Positions 6,554 through 11,000 of a stretch of 11,000 nucleotides of DNA are shown here, in pieces; position 1 is the stretch's first letter; each line of letters opens with the position of its first letter. Both the position numbers and the translations under genes were made by a program. This stretch comes from Geobacteraceae bacterium (GTDB lineage Bacteria; Desulfobacterota; Desulfuromonadia; Desulfuromonadales; Geopsychrobacteraceae), in NCBI GenBank assembly GCA_027064785.1, contig JAMOPE010000270.1, forward strand, positions 1 to 11,000, written 5' to 3'. The notes beneath the pieces were generated by a model that was not told the DNA's origin, searched no databases, and saw only the letters and a program-made list of their open reading frames with translations.

Positions 6554-6616
6554 TGCTTGGCCGCCAAGCAGGTTGACAACGCTGATTTTGAGTCAATAAC
6601 TAACCTGAAAATCAGG
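6554..6616. repeat. Cluster of small inverted repeats
   Basis: TGCTTGG (6554-6560) pairs with CCAAGCA (6564-6570) across CCG. CTGATTTT (6582-6589) pairs with AAAATCAG (6608-6615), whose second arm overlaps CCTGA-AAA-TCAGG (6604-6616). No role is known. The cluster lies between the ferritin terminator and the ferritin remnant. Confidence 0.4.
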
Positions 6617-6627
6617 CAGAATTGCAC

Positions 6628-6663
6628 AAAAAAAGGGTTGCACGCTGATGTTGTGCAACCCTT
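6628..6663 (-). terminator. Intrinsic terminator of the ferritin gene
   Basis: An 11-base stem, 6633-6643 with 6653-6663 (core GGGTTGCAC/GTGCAACCC), closes a nine-base loop. On the minus strand it runs into the complement of seven A (6628-6634), that is a U tract. It sits 27 bases beyond the ferritin stop codon. Confidence 0.9.
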
Positions 6664-6690
6664 CAGATTCATTGGACTGACAGTGTCGCA

Positions 6691-7191
6691 TCAGGCTGGT
6701 GCAAACGTTCGTTTCTCCAATTCCTGATCGATCATCATCAGGCCGCGTCCATCGCCCTGAATCCGTTTTAGCTTGGCGATGATATGACCGACACTGGCTT
6801 CTTCCTCAATCTGCTCGGTGATAAACCACTGGAGGAAGATCTGAGCCATGTGGTTTTTTTCTTCCTGAGCCAAATCCATCAGGTTGTTAATCCGTGATGT
6901 AACTTCCTGCTCATGTTTTAAAGTCTCTTCAAAAACTTCAAGAACTGAGCTGTACTCATTGCGTGGAGCATCAAGCTGCTTCAACTCAACTTTCCCGCCG
7001 GTTTCACAGACAAAGTTAAACATTTTTTCGGCGTGAGACATTTCTTCCTGAAACTGGATATTCATCCAGTTGGCCATGCCGGTGAGATCTTCCCCCTCAA
7101 AATATGCCTGCATTGCTTTGTAGGTGAATGCTGAATAGTATTCGTATTGAATCTGATCGTTAATAGCGTCAACAAGTTTCTGGCTTAACAT
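6691..7191 (-). CDS. ftn: Ferritin, non-haem iron storage protein
   Basis: Cytoplasmic ferritin of 166 residues, the usual size for bacterial FtnA-type subunits that build a hollow 24-mer and oxidise Fe(II) for storage as a ferric mineral. Using ATG at 7191 (complement of CAT at 7189-7191), the ligands fall at FtnA numbers: Glu17 (YEYYSAF), Glu50 and His53 (EEMSH), Glu94 (KHEQ), and Gln127 and Glu130 (EQIEEE). The ferroxidase centre and the bacterial third iron site therefore look complete. The frame is open ten codons further (ATG 7221), but GGGAG directly before 7191 and the family's start (MLSQKL) decide for the shorter form. The gene is monocistronic: its own promoter at 7237-7266, its own terminator at 6628-6663. 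Confidence 0.95.
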   Translation of the reverse strand: MLSQKLVDAINDQIQYEYYSAFTYKAMQAYFEGEDLTGMANWMNIQFQEEMSHAEKMFNFVCETGGKVELKQLDAPRNEYSSVLEVFEETLKHEQEVTSRINNLMDLAQEEKNHMAQIFLQWFITEQIEEEASVGHIIAKLKRIQGDGRGLMMIDQELEKRTFAPA

Positions 7192-7235
7192 TTCTCTCTC
7201 CCTTGTTTTTCTAAACATCATCTTGTATATGAGAC

Positions 7236-7254
7236 GATAATAGTAATAATTAGA
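7236..7254. promoter_or_regulatory. Fur-box-like sequence over the ferritin -10
   Basis: GATAATAGTAATAATTAGA matches the classical 19-base Fur consensus at 14 positions by my count. It overlaps the -10 and spacer of the ferritin promoter. Binding there by Fur (or a related iron regulator) would block the promoter when iron is plentiful, the reverse of the expected logic for storage, unless it acts as an activator or anti-silencer. The AT-rich context raises the chance of a random match. Confidence 0.35.
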
Positions 7255-7266
7255 GCGTTGTGTAAA
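7237..7266 (-). promoter_or_regulatory. Sigma70-type promoter of the ferritin gene
   Basis: On the minus strand, TTTACA (7266-7261), 18 bases, TATTAT (7242-7237). Both hexamers are close to consensus. The inferred transcript starts about 40 bases before the ferritin ATG. Confidence 0.6.
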
Positions 7267-7332
7267 GTGAAATATACCATCAGTTCACGGGAGAGTCACA
7301 TTAAAACATGTCGGATCAACTGTTCTTGACGG

Positions 7333-7362
7333 TTGCCAAATGACTTTTGCATGGGCTATTCT
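7333..7362 (+). promoter_or_regulatory. Candidate promoter of the engB operon
   Basis: TTGCCA (7333-7338), 18 bases, TATTCT (7357-7362). This matches the sigma70 consensus at 5 and 4 of 6 positions and implies a leader of about 55 bases before engB. The gap 7192-7423 holds this and the divergent ferritin promoter, nothing else recognisable. Confidence 0.4.
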
Positions 7363-7423
7363 CTGTGTTTGTCAGATGACCCCGTTATCGGTCGTGTACC
7401 GGTGGAAATTGCTGGAATGAAAT

Positions 7424-8023
7424 ATGAAAATACTATCGGCTGAGTTTATTAAAAGTGCCACACGTCCGGGAAATTATCCACCGGGAGAGTTGCCTGAGAT
7501 TGCATTTGCCGGTCGCAGCAATGTCGGGAAAAGTTCACTGATCAATGTTCTGGTCAACCGTAAAAGTCTTGTTCGAACGTCATCAACTCCCGGTCGAACC
7601 CAGTTAATCAACTTTTTTAATATCAATAACCAGCTCTCGCTGGTTGATCTTCCCGGTTATGGCTATGCGAAGGTTCCGCTGTCGGTGAAAAAAGCGTGGG
7701 GACCGATGATCCGGACCTACCTTGAAATTCGTGAGGCTCTTCACGGGGTCGTCTTCATTTTTGATATCCGCCGCATCCCGCGTGAAGAGGATATCCGTAT
7801 GCTCGACTGGCTGGAAGAGTTTGGTGTGCCGACGATTCCGGTGATTACTAAAATCGATAAAATCAGCCGTTCACAGCGGGCGAAACATATCAAGGCGATC
7901 GCAGCAGAAACTGGTTTGCCGACCGATGCCTTCAGTCTCTTCTCGGCATCAACCCGGGAGGGGAGTGACGAGATCTGGGAACGGATCGAAGCTGCTCTCG
8001 ATCCCGAAAGCGAGCAGGAGTGA
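7424..8023 (+). CDS. engB: Ribosome-assembly GTPase EngB (YsxC/YihA)
   Basis: Small essential-type GTPase (199 residues) that assists late assembly of the large ribosomal subunit. All GTP-binding motifs are present in order: P-loop GRSNVGKS (30-37), the Thr-rich switch I segment TSSTPGRTQ (52-60), DLPG (75-78), TKID (142-145) and SAS (174-176). The [14 protein letters not shown] and DLPGYGYA sequences are typical of EngB rather than of Era or EngA. ATG at 7424 gives the family start (MKILSAEF); the ribosome site GGA at 7414-7416 is modest. The phosphatase gene starts four bases after its stop, so the two are almost certainly cotranscribed. Confidence 0.97.
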   Translation: MKILSAEFIKSATRPGNYPPGELPEIAFAGRSNVGKSSLINVLVNRKSLVRTSSTPGRTQLINFFNINNQLSLVDLPGYGYAKVPLSVKKAWGPMIRTYLEIREALHGVVFIFDIRRIPREEDIRMLDWLEEFGVPTIPVITKIDKISRSQRAKHIKAIAAETGLPTDAFSLFSASTREGSDEIWERIEAALDPESEQE

Positions 8024-8027
8024 TTCA

Positions 8028-8630
8028 ATGGTGAAAGCAACCCGGATCCATCTGTTGCGTCACGGGCAGGTTGCAGGATTTGAAGATAAACGCTACAACG
8101 GGCAAGGCGATGTTCGGTTGACCGATCTCGGCCGACAGCAGTCGGCGGCATTTGCCGGTCGTTTTCAGCATTTGACATTGAGCGGGATCTATTCGAGCGA
8201 TCTGTATCGCTGCCGGGTTGCCGCCGATCAAATTGCACTGTTGCAGAAAGTCGATCCTGTCTATCGTGAGGATCTGCGTGAATTGCATATCGGTGACTGG
8301 CAGGGAAAACCTTGGCAGCAAATTCAGCGTGAAGATCCTGAATTGTGGCAGGCGCGCCTGGATGATATTGTCAATGTTGCTCCTCCCGGTGGCGAAAGTC
8401 TGCTGCAGTTGGCGCAGCGGGTTCGTCCCGCAGTGCAACAGATTATTGAGTCTCATATCGGCAGGGAGGTCGTGATTGTTGCCCACGGGGGTGTGAATCG
8501 GGTGGTTCTTCTTGATGCGATTGGAGCTCCGTTGGATTGCCTGTTTAATATTGAACAGGATTTTGGTTGCTATAATGTGATCGATTATTTCAGCGATGGA
8601 ATTGCCGTTGTCAAAAAGCTAAACGGCTGA
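8028..8630 (+). CDS. Histidine phosphatase, probable alpha-ribazole phosphatase (CobC-like)
   Basis: Cytoplasmic phosphatase of the histidine phosphatase (phosphoglycerate mutase-like) family, 200 residues. Catalytic elements are visible: LRHG with nucleophile His12, Arg61 in SSDLYRCR, acid Glu85 in LRELHIGDWQG, and His153 in VAHGG. The sequence NGQGDVRLTDLG (24-35) and the overall size resemble CobC, which removes phosphate from alpha-ribazole 5'-phosphate in late cobalamin synthesis. The cbiET gene 50 bases downstream supports this, but the family is broad and eye inspection cannot exclude another phosphomonoester. ATG at 8028 is chosen because GCAGGAG (8014-8020), inside the end of engB, is an excellent ribosome site; the frame is open 34 codons further upstream, inside engB. 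Confidence 0.85.
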   Translation: MVKATRIHLLRHGQVAGFEDKRYNGQGDVRLTDLGRQQSAAFAGRFQHLTLSGIYSSDLYRCRVAADQIALLQKVDPVYREDLRELHIGDWQGKPWQQIQREDPELWQARLDDIVNVAPPGGESLLQLAQRVRPAVQQIIESHIGREVVIVAHGGVNRVVLLDAIGAPLDCLFNIEQDFGCYNVIDYFSDGIAVVKKLNG

Positions 8631-8680
8631 AAAGAATACGAGGAAGCGTTTTATAGATTTCTCCGAAAGGGAGGCAATAG

Positions 8681-9892
8681 ATGAAGTCAATTCATGTTAT
8701 CGGTGCCGGTATTGCTGGTCATGAAGGGTTTACCCCCCACGCTCTTGAGCTGATTAACCAGTGCGAGTTACTGTTTGGTGCTGAGCGGCTGCTGGGATTA
8801 TTCCCCAATTTCCCCGGAGAAAAATTCACAATTGATGACAATAGCACGGCGGCAATGGTGGCACGGTTGCAGAGCTGCGATTGTCCTGCCGTTGTCCTCG
8901 CTTCGGGTGATCCTCTGTTTTTTGGTCTGGGACGGTATCTGTTGCGTAATTTGACCGGTGAGTTGATTGAGTTTCTGCCGAATGTCACTTCGGTGCAATA
9001 CGCTTTCGCTAAAATTCGTGAGCCATGGGACGATTCAGTTTTTGTCTCGGCACATGGTCGCCCGATCAAGGATGTTGTTGACCGGATTGTTGCTAACGAC
9101 AAAGCAGCCGTTCTGACCGATGAAAACAATACTCCGGGGGCTATCGGTCGAGAGCTTCTCAGCCGTCGCCGGGGTGGTTACAAAGCATATCTGTGTGAAA
9201 ATCTGGGTACGGACGCTGAGAAAATCCGTGTGACCGATGTGAGAGGGCTTCTCGAACTTGATGTCGCTCGTCTCAACGTTTTGATTTTGTTGAAAGAATA
9301 CGAAGATGATGGTCAGCAGTATGTTCCGACTTTCGGGATCCCTGATGATGAGTTTGTCAGTATTAAAAAGTTGATTACCAAGGAAGAGGTGCGGGTTGTC
9401 ACCTTGGCGAAGTTAAAGCTGCGTCACGATATGTGCCTCTGGGATATTGGTGCCGGTTCGGGGTCAATCTGTATTGAGGCTGACCACCTTCTCCCTGAAG
9501 GGCGTATTTTTGCCATTGAGCGCAACGAGGAGTGTCGGCAATTTATCAAAGAAAACTTGCAGAAGTTTAATACCCGTAATGTTGTTCTTGTCGAGGGGGA
9601 TGCTCCCGATTGCCTGGATGAACTCCCCGATCCTGACTGTGCGTTTATCGGTGGAAGCGGCGGCCGGTTGTGGGATATTTTGGATACGGTCGATCAACGC
9701 CTTGCCGTTGGTGGCCGGATTGTTTTGAATGCCAGTACGCTGGATACGTTGACCGCAGCAAATGAGTATTTTGGAAATGCCGGTTATCAGGTGGAAGTGG
9801 TGACGGTCAATATTGCCCGCACCCGGCCCCATTCCGACTACAAAATGTTTGAGGCCTACGATCCGGTCTATATTTTGACTGCGGTTAAATAA
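8681..9892 (+). CDS. cbiET: Bifunctional cobalt-precorrin-7 C5 / precorrin-6B C15 methyltransferase, decarboxylating
   Basis: Fusion enzyme of 403 residues for corrin-ring building in cobalamin synthesis. The N-terminal half (1-~205) is the CbiE methylase, with GAGIAG (8-13) and SAM-site ASGDPLFFG (74-82). The C-terminal half (from FGIPDDEF, 218-225) is CbiT, with the SAM motif WDIGAGSG (254-261), EGDAPD (305-310) and FIGGSGG (322-328). It adds methyl groups at C5 and C15 and removes the C12 acetate carboxyl. The fusion is the same arrangement as aerobic CobL. I infer the anaerobic cobalt-first pathway only from the supposed host. The start ATG 8681 has AAAGGGAGG (8666-8674). It is probably the third gene of the engB operon; no other cobalamin genes lie in the window. 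Confidence 0.95.
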   Translation: MKSIHVIGAGIAGHEGFTPHALELINQCELLFGAERLLGLFPNFPGEKFTIDDNSTAAMVARLQSCDCPAVVLASGDPLFFGLGRYLLRNLTGELIEFLPNVTSVQYAFAKIREPWDDSVFVSAHGRPIKDVVDRIVANDKAAVLTDENNTPGAIGRELLSRRRGGYKAYLCENLGTDAEKIRVTDVRGLLELDVARLNVLILLKEYEDDGQQYVPTFGIPDDEFVSIKKLITKEEVRVVTLAKLKLRHDMCLWDIGAGSGSICIEADHLLPEGRIFAIERNEECRQFIKENLQKFNTRNVVLVEGDAPDCLDELPDPDCAFIGGSGGRLWDILDTVDQRLAVGGRIVLNASTLDTLTAANEYFGNAGYQVEVVTVNIARTRPHSDYKMFEAYDPVYILTAVK

Positions 9893-9895
9893 CCG

Positions 9896-11000
9896 TTACG
9901 GCTTCACTTCTCCAGTTATTTTCTGAATCATTTTTTGCAGAGAATCGAGTAAGTAGGGTTTTTTCAGAAATCCTGCAAGCCCTTTCCCAACAAATTTCTG
10001 TGAGACTTCCTGCTCGTTGTAACCGCTGCAGATAATGACTTTGACGTCGGGATCAATTCGTCGGAACTCCCGGAACGCTTCTTCTCCCCCCATCCGGGGC
10101 ATGGTGAGATCCATCAGAACAAATTTGATGTCACTGTGCTTTTCCTGAAAAATGTCGAGGGCTTCCTGCCCATCGCGAGCCGTGATTGTTTCAAATCCGA
10201 AATCAGCCAGCATTTCCGAACCGATATTCCGAACAGTTGCTTCATCATCGACAAGCAATACCAGCCCGCTGCCGTTGAGCGGAGCGAGGACATTCTCCGT
10301 TTTCTGACTGACGACGGGCAGTGATGAAGCAGGCAGAAGAATTTTGAATGTGCTGCCGCTGCCGACCTCCGTATAAACTTTTATTGCGCCCCGGTGACCC
10401 CGTACAATTCCCAGAACAGCAGCCATGCCCAGACCCCGACCGGTAAATTTTGTACTGAAGAACGGCTCAAAAATTCGATTGACCTTGTTTGATTCAATCC
10501 CGCATCCGGTATCGGCAACTTCGAGATAAACATAGGTTCCTGCCGCTAGGTTCTCATCCAGCCAGACCTCTTCCAGGTAAGCCCGGTCGCAGTCCATGGC
10601 TCCGGTAGAAATGGCGATCACTCCGTTCCCATCACCGATAGCATCGGAGGCGTTGATGATAAGGTTCATTACAATCTGACGCAGTTGGGTCGCATCGGCC
10701 TCAATACTGGGGAGGTCGTGTGTCAGGTCGTAGCGCAGCGTTGCTTTTTTACTGACAGAGACAGAGAGAATATGTTCCATTTCGATGATGATCTGGGTCA
10801 GGTCGACGGCTTCGACCACAAATTTTCCTTTGCCGGAGTAGGCCAGCATTTGATTTGCAAGATCGGCGGCACGACCGGCGGCCAAATTGATCTGGCGCAG
10901 GTGTTCCATCGCCGGAGACTCAATGGTCAAGCGGCGTTGGGCTAATTCACAGTGGCCAATGACGGCCATCAGAATATTATTGAAATCGTGGGCGATTCCA
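9896..11000 (-). CDS. Hybrid sensor histidine kinase, C-terminal part (5' end beyond right edge)
   Basis: The frame enters from the right edge and stops at TAA (9898-9896). At the very edge it reads GIAHDFNNIL, the H box; the phosphoacceptor His is encoded at 10990-10988. The dimerisation helices follow, then the ATPase domain with N box NLIINASDAIGDG (Asn codon at 10654-10652), ADTGCGI and GRGLGM. A C-terminal receiver domain comes next, with LLVDDE, phosphorylatable Asp in VLMDLTMP (codon at 10111-10109) and Lys in FLKKPY. Such kinases usually carry PAS or other sensor domains at the N-terminus, here not visible, so the signal is unknown. No output domain follows the receiver, so phosphate may pass on to a separate protein. 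It is convergent with cbiET with a three-base gap. The annotated start is a partial end, not a true start. Confidence 0.93.
   Translation of the reverse strand, partial: GIAHDFNNILMAVIGHCELAQRRLTIESPAMEHLRQINLAAGRAADLANQMLAYSGKGKFVVEAVDLTQIIIEMEHILSVSVSKKATLRYDLTHDLPSIEADATQLRQIVMNLIINASDAIGDGNGVIAISTGAMDCDRAYLEEVWLDENLAAGTYVYLEVADTGCGIESNKVNRIFEPFFSTKFTGRGLGMAAVLGIVRGHRGAIKVYTEVGSGSTFKILLPASSLPVVSQKTENVLAPLNGSGLVLLVDDEATVRNIGSEMLADFGFETITARDGQEALDIFQEKHSDIKFVLMDLTMPRMGGEEAFREFRRIDPDVKVIICSGYNEQEVSQKFVGKGLAGFLKKPYLLDSLQKMIQKITGEVKP

Noticed and set aside
8631..8680. Possible cobalamin riboswitch before cbiET
   Set aside because: Fifty bases are far too short for the conserved riboswitch core, and no B12-box-like sequence is visible.
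9882..9895. CGGTTA-aa-TAACCG palindrome at the cbiET/kinase junction
   Set aside because: A six-base stem with a two-base centre cannot form a stable terminator and has no T tract; it coincides with both stop codons.

Overview
The window looks like chromosome of an anaerobic, Gram-negative bacterium of the Desulfuromonadia type (Desulfuromonas/Pelobacter/Geobacter relatives). This rests on a tripartite TRAP carboxylate transporter, a fused CbiE-CbiT corrinoid methyltransferase, a 24-subunit-type ferritin and a PAS-type hybrid histidine kinase side by side. The assignment is inference from gene content, not from a marker gene.

Left part (1-6276) is a carboxylate sensing and uptake locus. A decayed DctQ gene (minus strand, frameshift plus nonsense codon) runs off the left edge. 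Divergent from it lie a LytS-type sensor kinase and an overlapping LytTR-type response regulator, then a dctP-dctQ-dctM TRAP operon on the same strand. The periplasmic binding protein has the signatures of the TakP/lactate (2-oxo or 2-hydroxy monocarboxylate) branch. The 221-base gap before dctP holds a perfect direct repeat, ACCGCTTA-N13-ACCGCTTA, which fits the known binding motif of E. coli BtsR (YehT). A degenerate copy with the same 13-base spacer lies upstream of the kinase gene. The kinase keeps, at identical spacing, the four residues reported for pyruvate binding in E. coli BtsS. Together these suggest a BtsSR-like system that senses pyruvate (or a close analogue) and switches on a TRAP importer, in place of the BtsT carrier used by E. 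coli. This is the most interesting proposal in the window.

Middle part (6277-7423): a hairpin after dctM, a 53-codon remnant of a ferritin C-terminus, and a complete ferritin gene, all the coding on the minus strand. The ferritin gene has a strong intrinsic terminator and a promoter overlapped by a Fur-box-like sequence.

Right part (7424-11000): a probable operon of ribosome-assembly GTPase engB, a histidine phosphatase resembling alpha-ribazole phosphatase (CobC), and cbiET of the cobalamin pathway. The end of a hybrid histidine kinase gene converges on it from the right edge, separated from cbiET by only three bases.
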